Below, in pieces: positions 1-5,258 of a stretch of DNA of 6,739 nucleotides. Within the stretch, counting starts at the first letter, position 1. Every line of letters starts with the position of its first letter. The position numbers and the translations under genes were made by a program. This DNA comes from an uncultured Candidatus Saccharibacteria bacterium (GTDB taxonomy: Bacteria > Patescibacteria > Saccharimonadia > Saccharimonadales > UBA6022): assembly GCA_946886725.1 (NCBI GenBank), contig CAMPJF010000057.1, forward strand, positions 1 through 6,739. Reading direction: 5' to 3'. Below the pieces are notes generated by a model. It worked only from the letters and a program-made list of their open reading frames with translations, was not told the DNA's origin and ran no database searches.

Positions 1-129
1 GATTTTTATGAGCCCTACCTATTGCAGCTTGGTTTTATCGAGCGGACGCCGCGCGGACGCCGTGTAACCGCAAAGGCCTATAAGCACCTAGGAAAGAGTG
101 CACCGCAAAGTCCGCAGGAATTGGTATAA
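1..129 (+). CDS. ruvB: RuvB Holliday junction helicase, C-terminal end (partial)
   Basis: Frame 1 is open from the window edge to a TAA at 127-129 and gives 42 residues. They match the end of the RuvB winged-helix DNA-binding domain: a Tyr-Glu-Pro-Tyr-Leu-Leu run, then Leu-Gly-Phe, then the hallmark RTPRGR, then Ala-Tyr-Lys-His-Leu-Gly. In this family RuvB is the AAA+ motor that, with RuvA, drives branch migration of Holliday junctions; the C-terminal domain contacts DNA. The ATPase domain lies outside the window. After the conserved part there is a short tail of about 12 residues ([11 protein letters not shown] and neighbours). The last codons, including the stop, double as the extended -10 promoter of the next gene. 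The identification is firm despite the short length because the terminal motif is very characteristic. Confidence 0.9.
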   Translation, partial: DFYEPYLLQLGFIERTPRGRRVTAKAYKHLGKSAPQSPQELV

Positions 130-130
130 T
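122..130 (+). promoter_or_regulatory. Extended -10 promoter of the PH-domain gene
   Basis: TGGTATAAT fits the extended -10 consensus TGnTATAAT exactly. The hexamer is at 125-130 and six bases separate it from the ATG at 137, so the expected transcription start is at or within a base of that ATG (leaderless). No TTGACA-like -35 is visible at the usual distance, which is common for extended -10 promoters. The site overlaps the last two codons and stop of ruvB. Confidence 0.7.
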
Positions 131-136
131 ATAAGC

Positions 137-898
137 ATGGAACAAAAGCCGCAGCCTCAACAGCCCCCGCAACCTCAGCCACCTCAGCCGGTAGCGTATG
201 ATACGAATGGTAATCCGTTGTATGCTGCACCGCCGCAGATGCAGGATGGGCAGACATCTCCACAAGTTGTGCATCTGAGTCGGGCGGTTGATCCCGTGCC
301 GCAGGAGATTTCACCGGAAGTGAAAAAGCGTCACGATCAGTCGGTCAAGGCACATCCTTCACTTAACCTGAGCTCGCACGAATTTATCATCAATTCGGTC
401 CGTCGTCACCCGATTGGCTTGTTGATACCTGTTGGCTTAACGATATTTCTGGTTGCACTTATCGCTTCGATCCTGATCAATTTTAATCTGATTATCGAAT
501 CGCTTGGTGTGTTTGAGGCATCTGCCTACGGGCCAATTATGCTGATTGGTCTGTTGCTTATCGCACTGTTTATTATTGGTGGGTATATTGCCGTTTGGGT
601 GTATATGAATAACCGTTTCTTTTTGACTAACGAGAGCGTCATACAAGAGCTGCAAATGAGCTTATTTATGCGAAAAGAACAGACGGTCAGTTTGGCGAAC
701 ATCGAAGACGCGAGTTTTGATCAGCATGGTATTTTGCAGACGGTATTAAACTACGGTTCAATCCGCTTAAGTACTGAAGGCGATGAGACGACGTACCGGT
801 TTACGTATGTCAGCAATCCAAAAAAGCAGATCGAAGTGCTTAATAATGCCGTTGAGGCGTTTAAGAACGGTCGCCCTATTGAAGAGATGGGTGGATAA
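137..898 (+). CDS. Membrane protein with bacterial PH-like (bPH2/DUF304-type) domain
   Basis: 253 residues when started at ATG 137. Residues 1-20 are almost only Pro and Gln, and a polar, probably disordered tail continues to about 80. Two hydrophobic helices follow (about 93-120 and 133-157). From about 160 a soluble domain begins with NNRFFLTNESVI and continues through VSLANIEDASFDQHGILQ and NYGSIRLST, the pattern of bacterial PH-like domains of the DUF304/YdbS type (strand, LT..rvi, then the I.dv...q...g.. segment). Function in this family is poorly known; a membrane-anchored scaffold or lipid/protein-binding role is only inference. An in-frame ATG at 98 would overlap ruvB by 32 bp and place the promoter inside the gene, so 137 is preferred. 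The stop is 5 bp from the stop of the convergent pseudopilin gene. The family call is good; the role is unknown. Confidence 0.82.
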   Translation: MEQKPQPQQPPQPQPPQPVAYDTNGNPLYAAPPQMQDGQTSPQVVHLSRAVDPVPQEISPEVKKRHDQSVKAHPSLNLSSHEFIINSVRRHPIGLLIPVGLTIFLVALIASILINFNLIIESLGVFEASAYGPIMLIGLLLIALFIIGGYIAVWVYMNNRFFLTNESVIQELQMSLFMRKEQTVSLANIEDASFDQHGILQTVLNYGSIRLSTEGDETTYRFTYVSNPKKQIEVLNNAVEAFKNGRPIEEMGG

Positions 899-903
899 AT
901 TGT

Positions 904-1296
904 CTAGTTATTGCGACTTGTTTTAACAAAGTCAGCTTCTTTTTCTAGATCAGCCCGAAGCGTGTAGCTTTTGCATATGCTGTTGGTGCAGTTGACGCCT
1001 TCGTAGCGATAATTAGACGCTTTGTCACCAATCTTTACTGTGTTCGGATCGGCTAGCAGGGCTGGGTCAACGGCAGGAAGTGTTTTTTCCGTGAGCTCTG
1101 AAGGGTATGATTTATTTGCAGCGAAATAAACCTCTTCGAGGCTGTAGTACATAGCATTGATTGCGGTCTTGCGCTGATCATCCCTGTGGGTGGCGGCAAG
1201 GTTCTCTTTTTGAATAAATAATACGATTGTCGCGACGCTTAAAAAAAGAGTAACGACGATAACTTCTATGACAGTAAATCCGTGAGTGTGTTTCAT
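904..1296 (-). CDS. Type IV pseudopilin / minor pilin with class III signal peptide
   Basis: 130 residues from ATG 1296. The N-terminus is a short positively charged leader (MKHTHG) followed by FTVIEVIVVTLFLSVATIV: a prepilin peptidase site between Gly6 and Phe7, Glu at mature position 5 and a long hydrophobic helix, as in type IV pilins and competence or type II secretion pseudopilins. Prepilin peptidase would cut after Gly6. The rest is a small soluble head with Tyr-rich segments and a close cysteine pair (C103, C108) that may form a disulfide. An ATG four codons upstream lies inside the -10 box, so the 1296 start is chosen. The gene stands apart from the pil cluster, divergent from recA. 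The size suits a minor pilin or ComGC/ComGD-like subunit; a major pilin cannot be excluded. Confidence 0.85.
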   Translation of the reverse strand: MKHTHGFTVIEVIVVTLFLSVATIVLFIQKENLAATHRDDQRKTAINAMYYSLEEVYFAANKSYPSELTEKTLPAVDPALLADPNTVKIGDKASNYRYEGVNCTNSICKSYTLRADLEKEADFVKTSRNN

Positions 1297-1303
1297 TATT
1301 ACC

Positions 1304-1312
1304 ATTATACCA
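1304..1312 (-). promoter_or_regulatory. Extended -10 promoter of the pseudopilin gene
   Basis: On the minus strand the sequence reads TGGTATAAT, identical to the promoter before the PH-domain gene. Seven bases separate the hexamer (1309-1304) from the ATG at 1296, so the mRNA is expected to begin at about 1297-1296 with essentially no leader. No recognisable -35 is present; a direct repeat occupies that region. Confidence 0.7.
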
Positions 1313-1323
1313 CTTGATGAACA

Positions 1324-1338
1324 GGTGATTTGGTGATT
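1324..1338. repeat. Direct repeat GGTGATT in the pseudopilin/recA divergent region
   Basis: Two exact copies of GGTGATT lie at 1324-1330 and 1332-1338 with one base between, a period of 8 bp. Relative to the predicted pseudopilin start at 1297 they span about -27 to -41, where a -35 element would be. They could be an activator or repressor site, but a 7-bp repeat can arise by chance. Confidence 0.35.
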
Positions 1339-1401
1339 ATGGTCGTAAAAAACCACCGCGCTGTCCTCACTGCTTTTATAGTAAATTATCAGAAAGCAAC
1401 G

Positions 1402-1407
1402 TATAAT
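1402..1407 (+). promoter_or_regulatory. Probable -10 box of recA
   Basis: TATAAT at 1402-1407 is a perfect -10 hexamer and predicts a start near 1413, about 20 nt before the recA ATG. The TG of an extended -10 is absent and no good -35 is seen at 16-19 bp spacing. I found no LexA-like box of the E. coli or Bacillus type between 1297 and 1432. Confidence 0.6.
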
Positions 1408-1419
1408 AGAAAGTAGATA

Positions 1420-1427
1420 AAGAGGGG
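1420..1427 (+). promoter_or_regulatory. Shine-Dalgarno sequence of recA
   Basis: AAGAGGGG ends five bases before ATG 1433. This gives recA a leadered, SD-type start, in contrast to the leaderless genes on either side. Confidence 0.65.
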
Positions 1428-1432
1428 AATTT

Positions 1433-2515
1433 ATGGCCAAAAAAAGCGAGAAACCAGAAATGGCTGAGAAATCAGCAACGAACGAGGGAAAATTAAAGGC
1501 CTTAGGTCTTGCGATGGATCAAATCACAAAGCAATTTGGTGACGGATCAATCCGCCGATTAGGCGACACGCAAAAGGTTGATGTCGAGCTAATTTCAAGC
1601 GGATCACTAAGCGTGGATTTGGCACTTGGCGGCGGCTATCCGAAAGGCCGTATCATCGAAATCTACGGTCCGGAAAGCTCAGGTAAGACAACGTTGACTC
1701 TTCATGCGATCGCAGAAGTACAGAAGAACGGTGGCACCGCGGCCTTTATCGATGCCGAACACGCCCTTGACCCTGCCTATGCGCGTCGCCTTGGGGTAGA
1801 TACAGACAATCTTTATGTTAGCCAACCAGATAACGGCGAGCAGGCGCTTGAAATCGCCGAAACCCTCGTGCGCTCTAATGCGGTTGATCTTGTCGTTGTC
1901 GACTCCGTTGCCGCACTAGTACCTCAGGCGGAAATTGATGGCGACATGGGTGATAGCCATATGGGACTTCAGGCCCGCTTGATGAGCCAAGCTCTGCGTA
2001 AGTTAACGGGTATTATTAACAAAAGTAAGACAACCGTTATTTTTATCAACCAGATCCGTATGAAGATTGGTGTGATGTTTGGCAATCCTGAAACGACCAC
2101 CGGTGGTAACGCACTCAAATTCTACGCATCCGTTCGTCTTGATATTCGACGTACGGGTCAGATCAAAGTAGGGGAAGATATTGTCGGTAACCGTACGAAA
2201 GTCAAGGTAGTGAAAAACAAGATCGCTCCTCCTTTCCGCGTAGCTGAATTTGATATCATGTACAACGAAGGTATTTCCAAAACTGGCGATGTTCTTGACC
2301 TTGCAGTACAGCATGGTATCGTTGGCAAGGCTGGTGCATGGTTTGACTATAATGATGCCAAGATTGGCCAAGGTCGTGAAGCAAGCAAGACGTACCTCAA
2401 GGAAAATCCTGACGTCCTGAATGAAATTGACGCAAAGGTGCGTGCAAAGGTTGCCGAGCTGAGCGGAGATATCAGCCCTGCGGCGGCGGATGCCACTACG
2501 CCTACTGAAGAATAA
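1433..2515 (+). CDS. recA: RecA recombinase
   Basis: 360 residues, a normal RecA length. RecA polymerises on single-stranded DNA, catalyses ATP-dependent strand exchange and in many bacteria triggers LexA cleavage. Visible motifs: Walker [10 protein letters not shown] (79-87), the catalytic Glu in DAEHALD (E109), Walker B strand LVVVDS with D157, loop L1 region with [19 protein letters not shown] (172-191), and loop L2 [20 protein letters not shown] (217-236), all close to the E. coli sequence. The C-terminal domain runs to about 345 and ends in a short Ala/Thr/Glu tail. The N-terminal extension before [12 protein letters not shown] is about 24 residues, Lys/Glu-rich and longer than in E. coli. 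No intein or frameshift is present. The start is supported by a good SD. The gene is probably co-transcribed with recX. Confidence 0.98.
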   Translation: MAKKSEKPEMAEKSATNEGKLKALGLAMDQITKQFGDGSIRRLGDTQKVDVELISSGSLSVDLALGGGYPKGRIIEIYGPESSGKTTLTLHAIAEVQKNGGTAAFIDAEHALDPAYARRLGVDTDNLYVSQPDNGEQALEIAETLVRSNAVDLVVVDSVAALVPQAEIDGDMGDSHMGLQARLMSQALRKLTGIINKSKTTVIFINQIRMKIGVMFGNPETTTGGNALKFYASVRLDIRRTGQIKVGEDIVGNRTKVKVVKNKIAPPFRVAEFDIMYNEGISKTGDVLDLAVQHGIVGKAGAWFDYNDAKIGQGREASKTYLKENPDVLNEIDAKVRAKVAELSGDISPAAADATTPTEE

Positions 2516-2530
2516 TCTGTAGAGCTAGTC

Positions 2531-3166
2531 ATGAAAATTACCGGAATCAGCGCCCAGCAAAAAGATAAGAATCGGGTGAACGTGATGGTAGATGGAAAAT
2601 ATCGGTTTAGTCTCGATATTTTTCAGTACGCTGATTTAGGAATAAAAATCGGCCAAGAATACAGTGATGAAGAGCTGACGCTTTTAGAAACGGAAAGCCA
2701 GTTTGGAAAGGTCTATGCACGGGCGCTCGAATACTGTTTGATGCGCCCACATTCATCCAAGGAAGTGCGTGACTACCTCTATCGTAAGACACGCGACAGC
2801 AGAACGAAAACGGGTGAGATAAAAAAGGGGGTCGCTCCCGAGATTACGGAGCGGGTGCACAAGCGTTTGGTTGAAAAAGGCTACATTGATGACGAAAAGT
2901 TTACCCGTTACTGGGTAGAGAATCGAAATCTAACAAAAGGTGCGAGTCGACGCAAGCTTCAGGCGGAGCTGCGCGCGAAGGGCGTCGAATCGGCTATTAT
3001 TGATCGGTTTCTTGCCGAATCAGATCGAAGTGATGAAGGCGAGTTGGCGAAAATTATAACCAAAAAGCGTTCTCGGTATCCAGATGATCAAAAGTTTATG
3101 CAGTATTTAGCTCGCCAAGGGTTTAGCTATGACGATATAAAGGATGCGCTTACGTCTGACGATTAG
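2531..3166 (+). CDS. recX: RecX, RecA regulatory protein
   Basis: 211 residues, at the long end for RecX and similar to Gram-positive members. RecX binds in the groove of the RecA filament and modulates (usually inhibits) its ATPase and strand exchange. Visible features: an N-terminal beta-rich extension (1-55), then three three-helix repeats: ARALEYCLMRPHSSKEVRDY (63-82), LVEKGYIDDEKFTRYWVENR (113-132) followed by KGASRRKLQAELRAKGV (136-152), and KRSRYPDDQKFMQYLARQGF (179-198). An insert rich in Lys, Arg and Thr (about 85-103) lengthens the first linker. The gene starts 15 bp after recA without a strong SD, so translation coupled to recA is likely. Its last 17 bp overlap the 3' end of the convergent PRC-barrel gene. 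Confidence 0.94.
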   Translation: MKITGISAQQKDKNRVNVMVDGKYRFSLDIFQYADLGIKIGQEYSDEELTLLETESQFGKVYARALEYCLMRPHSSKEVRDYLYRKTRDSRTKTGEIKKGVAPEITERVHKRLVEKGYIDDEKFTRYWVENRNLTKGASRRKLQAELRAKGVESAIIDRFLAESDRSDEGELAKIITKKRSRYPDDQKFMQYLARQGFSYDDIKDALTSDD

Positions 3167-3737
3167 TTTCGTGTATTTGTTCAGCGTGCTGACTTTTTCG
3201 GAATGGATTTGTGTAGCTGTGACGCATCGTTTCAAGTGCCGGTTCGGGGATTTCCGCTTGCGAGTGGACAATAATTTCACGGTCGTTAATTTCTGTAATT
3301 TGCGTCCGGTGGATCAGTAGGTGCGCATCGTTCAGGCTTTTTAAAAGTGGTCGTTTGACGAGTAGTTGCTGGATAAGAAATGCACCCGTCTCGATTGTGT
3401 AGCTATCGACTTTACCGAGTTTATGATGCTTCTCGTCAACCACGTGCATGCCGATGGGTGAGAAATTTAGGTCATATACTTCTTTGATTTTAATAATATC
3501 GTCAAGTCCGACAAACTCATCACTTGAATCGACGATAATACCAATATCACTAAATTCGCGAACATCGGCGATGCGCAGTATAGATGGTGATTCGTCTAGG
3601 AGTGGACCTTCGAGTTCGTAGGCAATAATCTCAAGGGTTTTAGGGCTGATGATCGCTTTACTCGTTCGCGCAAGCTCACTACCCGTCTGTAGGCCCATAA
3701 CTGGCGCGTGAAGTAATCGAGATCCTGATATTAGCAT
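3150..3737 (-). CDS. Double PRC-barrel domain protein
   Basis: 195 residues. Two copies of a PRC-barrel-like unit are visible. Unit one (about 15-82) runs from GLQTGSELARTSKAIISPKT through a D.REFSDIGIIVD segment. Unit two (about 91-158) contains SPIGMHVVDEKHHKLGKVDS followed by FLIQQLLVK and a hydrophobic strand ending in REIIVH. The G..V.d.....G.V....... pattern and the strand spacing fit the PRC-barrel fold shared with the RimM C-terminal domain and photosynthetic reaction-centre H subunit. A polar tail (160-195) has Pro, His and Gln and an NPF. No signal peptide or membrane helix is seen, so it is probably cytoplasmic. Function is unknown. It follows the pil genes in the same direction but has its own promoter. 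The fold assignment is moderate to good. Confidence 0.78.
   Translation of the reverse strand: MLISGSRLLHAPVMGLQTGSELARTSKAIISPKTLEIIAYELEGPLLDESPSILRIADVREFSDIGIIVDSSDEFVGLDDIIKIKEVYDLNFSPIGMHVVDEKHHKLGKVDSYTIETGAFLIQQLLVKRPLLKSLNDAHLLIHRTQITEINDREIIVHSQAEIPEPALETMRHSYTNPFRKSQHAEQIHETNRQT
3179..3198 (+). terminator. Possible Rho-independent terminator of recA-recX
   Basis: Thirteen bases after the recX stop the sequence TCAGCGTGCTGA forms a 4-5 bp stem (TCAG/CTGA, possibly plus C-G) closely followed by five T. The stem is short and the T tract brief, so this is a weak candidate. It lies inside the coding end of the opposing PRC-barrel gene. Confidence 0.35.
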
Positions 3738-3743
3738 AGTATT

Positions 3744-3772
3744 AGTATAAACGTTTTCGGGCTACTTCTCAA
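3744..3772 (-). promoter_or_regulatory. Promoter of the PRC-barrel gene (-35 and -10)
   Basis: On the minus strand TTGAGA (3772-3767) and TATACT (3749-3744) are separated by exactly 17 bases, a near-consensus housekeeping promoter. Six bases separate the -10 from ATG 3737, so the transcript should start at the ATG itself. The -35 lies in the last codons of the upstream 100-residue gene, so PRC-barrel expression can be independent of the pil operon. Confidence 0.72.
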
Positions 3773-4064
3773 TAAATGGGTTCATGCGTCCAACAATGGA
3801 TACATCTCTTTGGTCGTCAGGATTCAGTAGGTAGTGATTTGCAGGATGAAGATCGGCGAGTTTTTCGCGCGTCTCTTTGTCGAAATTGATATTGTTTGCC
3901 GGAGACGTGTAGCCAGAGGTGTCTTCCGAGAGGATGATTTTCTGGTACGTTATATATATCCCAGCGCTGAGCGCGCCCAAGACGATCACGACGAATACGA
4001 TCAAATGAAAGCGGTGCAGGAAATGTGTGATTGATTGAATGATTGATTGAGTATTGATATCCAT
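3762..4064 (-). CDS. Small single-pass membrane protein of the pil operon (possible minimal PilP counterpart)
   Basis: 100 residues. A short N-terminal cytoplasmic segment with Ile/Gln/Ser is followed by one transmembrane helix (about 20-42, LIVFVVIVLGALSAGIYITY). A polar extracytoplasmic region of about 55 residues ends in VGRMNPFIEK. It sits directly after pilO, 22 bp downstream, in the place where proteobacterial operons have pilP. The terminal GRxNPF resembles the R-x-(D/N)PF motif that in PilP and GspC-type proteins precedes a beta domain contacting the secretin; here the protein stops right after the motif. I do not recognise a named family, and the PilP link is inference from position, topology and motif. 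The start is supported by AAGGA six bases before the ATG. Confidence 0.7.
   Translation of the reverse strand: MDINTQSIIQSITHFLHRFHLIVFVVIVLGALSAGIYITYQKIILSEDTSGYTSPANNINFDKETREKLADLHPANHYLLNPDDQRDVSIVGRMNPFIEK
4027..4050. repeat. Short tetranucleotide tandem repeat, TTGA type
   Basis: Six consecutive 4-bp units on the plus strand, four exactly TTGA and two variants (GTGA at the left end, ATGA in the middle). It lies in codons 5-13 of the 100-residue membrane protein gene and encodes part of its Ile/Gln/Ser-rich N-terminus. It may be chance codon use, but it is a slippage-prone design near a start codon. Confidence 0.5.
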
Positions 4065-4070
4065 ATGTAA

Positions 4071-4075
4071 TCCTT
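4071..4075 (-). promoter_or_regulatory. Shine-Dalgarno sequence of the small membrane protein gene
   Basis: AAGGA on the minus strand ends six bases before ATG 4064, within the 22-bp gap after pilO. Confidence 0.6.
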
Positions 4076-4086
4076 AGAATCTCTTG

Positions 4087-4698
4087 CTAATTGGTAAACA
4101 TCGTCACAGTTATTTTATCAATAGAGATCGTGTCGACTGAAGATCCCTTTTGCAATGCGATGCCTTTGACTTGCATTTTTGGCATAGAATGCTCGATGTC
4201 ATGAAGGAACTGAACAAAATTAGCGGTCGATACCTCACCCTCGTTAATGCCGAACGAGATGTCGACTCCCTCTGACGTAGCGGCGGCAGCCGGAGCGGCC
4301 GGGGTAGCCGTCGCTGGGCTAGTTGGGGCTGCTGCACCCGAAGCTGTATCGGCAAAGCTGAGTTCGGTCAGGGTGATTTTGTTTGCTTGAGCGTGGTTCA
4401 GCAAATCGTCGATAGCTTTAAACTGCGGCAAGCTGCTGGTGTGTTTGATATTTTTTGCTTTTTGAATGAGTTCTTCATCATCCGTTAATTCCTTTTGGAT
4501 TGCCTGTAATGTCTGAAGGCTTGTGCCGCTTGCATTGGCATCCACCCTCTTATGGCTGACTTCGGTGGCGTAGGCGGCGAGTTGTTTTTGCGCAAACACA
4601 AATCCGACAACTGCCAGGCCAGTGACGATGAACATAGAAATCGACAGCAGCAGCCGCAGCGTCGTCGGTTTTAGCTTCTCAGCGGTCTTATCGGTCAT
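4087..4698 (-). CDS. pilO: Type IV pilus inner-membrane platform protein PilO
   Basis: 203 residues. A basic cytoplasmic N-terminus (1-15) is followed by a single transmembrane helix (about 17-36), then a coiled-coil-prone segment (38-105) with many Gln, Lys, Glu and Leu. A ferredoxin-like domain is split by a low-complexity linker of Ala, Pro and Thr (about 118-143). The second half (VDISFGINEGEVSTANFVQF onward) has the beta-alpha-beta pattern of PilO, including FLHDIEHSMPKMQV and a final strand. PilO pairs with PilN through coiled coils and like domains and helps transmit events to the pilus machinery. Order pilM-pilN-pilO and topology carry the assignment; sequence conservation in this family is low. 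Its ATG overlaps the pilN stop in an ATGA, and AAAGGAG lies seven bases upstream, so translation is coupled. Confidence 0.85.
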   Translation of the reverse strand: MTDKTAEKLKPTTLRLLLSISMFIVTGLAVVGFVFAQKQLAAYATEVSHKRVDANASGTSLQTLQAIQKELTDDEELIQKAKNIKHTSSLPQFKAIDDLLNHAQANKITLTELSFADTASGAAAPTSPATATPAAPAAAATSEGVDISFGINEGEVSTANFVQFLHDIEHSMPKMQVKGIALQKGSSVDTISIDKITVTMFTN

Positions 4699-5258
4699 TT
4701 TATCGCTCCTTTATTTATCGTCACCTGAAGTGTAATAATGTAGGGGTAGGTGCCTTTGTCGTCTCCGCTATTCATCGTTAGCGAGCCGTACGATGCACTC
4801 TTGTTGAACATTTCAGACGACTGAAACGATTTGAGGGCGGAAATAGCCTGGTCTTCACCGCGAATTTTGACTGCTAGGGTCAGCGGCTGGTCTATCGTCT
4901 CGCTCGTCAAGCTAAGCGTGTCGAGGGCGGTACCGGACGGTAGGAGGCGCGCAATCTCAAGATAGATTTTTGAATATCTAATTTCTTTGTCGAATAATTC
5001 TTTAGCCTTCGCCAGATTGGCACGGTATTCGTCTGCTTGCGATCGTACGGTGCCAAAGTCATTAACTTTGGCTTGGTTCTCGACAATAGTTGCATCTGCC
5101 GTTTGATGTATATTAACGAGGAAAAAGTAAATGCCGGCAATGACAAGTCCAAGAAAGAGGGCTACGAAGGATAAGCCGATATTATAACGCAGGAGCAGGA
5201 CGTTAGAACGAGCGGCGCGTAGCTGACGGAACTGCTCTTTGGGGAGTAGGTTTATCAC
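4695..5258 (-). CDS. pilN: Type IV pilus inner-membrane protein PilN
   Basis: 187 residues from GTG 5258. The protein begins MINLLPKEQF, the conserved PilN N-terminal motif (INLLP) that inserts into a groove of PilM. A basic segment (11-25), a transmembrane helix (about 28-50), a coiled-coil region (60-105) and a ferredoxin-like domain (about 112-187, with TLAVKIRGEDQAISALKSF) follow, the usual PilN layout. A TTG two codons upstream (5264) is possible, but its distance to the AGGAG would be only two bases. From the GTG the distance is eight, and the GTG overlaps the pilM stop as GTGA, mirroring the ATGA at pilN-pilO. PilN anchors the cytoplasmic PilM ring to the membrane platform. Identification is strong from the motif and neighbours. 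Confidence 0.9.
   Translation of the reverse strand: MINLLPKEQFRQLRAARSNVLLLRYNIGLSFVALFLGLVIAGIYFFLVNIHQTADATIVENQAKVNDFGTVRSQADEYRANLAKAKELFDKEIRYSKIYLEIARLLPSGTALDTLSLTSETIDQPLTLAVKIRGEDQAISALKSFQSSEMFNKSASYGSLTMNSGDDKGTYPYIITLQVTINKGAIK

Noticed and set aside
98..136. Earlier in-frame ATG for the PH-domain gene, adding 13 residues
   Set aside because: It overlaps ruvB by 32 bp and would place the strong extended -10 promoter inside the coding region. No SD precedes it, and the added residues do not resemble the rest of the tail.
915..946. Possible terminator after the PH-domain gene (GACTT/AAGTC stem followed by a T-rich stretch)
   Set aside because: The stem is only five AT-rich pairs, the inner part needs a bulge, and six bases separate it from the T run. 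Too weak to list.
1297..1432. LexA/SOS box upstream of recA
   Set aside because: No CTGT-N8-ACAG or GAAC-N4-GTTC type palindrome was found by eye in the divergent region.
1297..1440. Extension of the pseudopilin upstream by 48 residues
   Set aside because: The class III signal peptide begins at ATG 1296, and the upstream part covers the promoter region and runs into recA. It would spoil the short basic leader needed for prepilin peptidase.
2003..2371. 122-codon minus-strand frame opposite recA
   Set aside because: It lies fully within the conserved core of recA, has no family features and no start signals.
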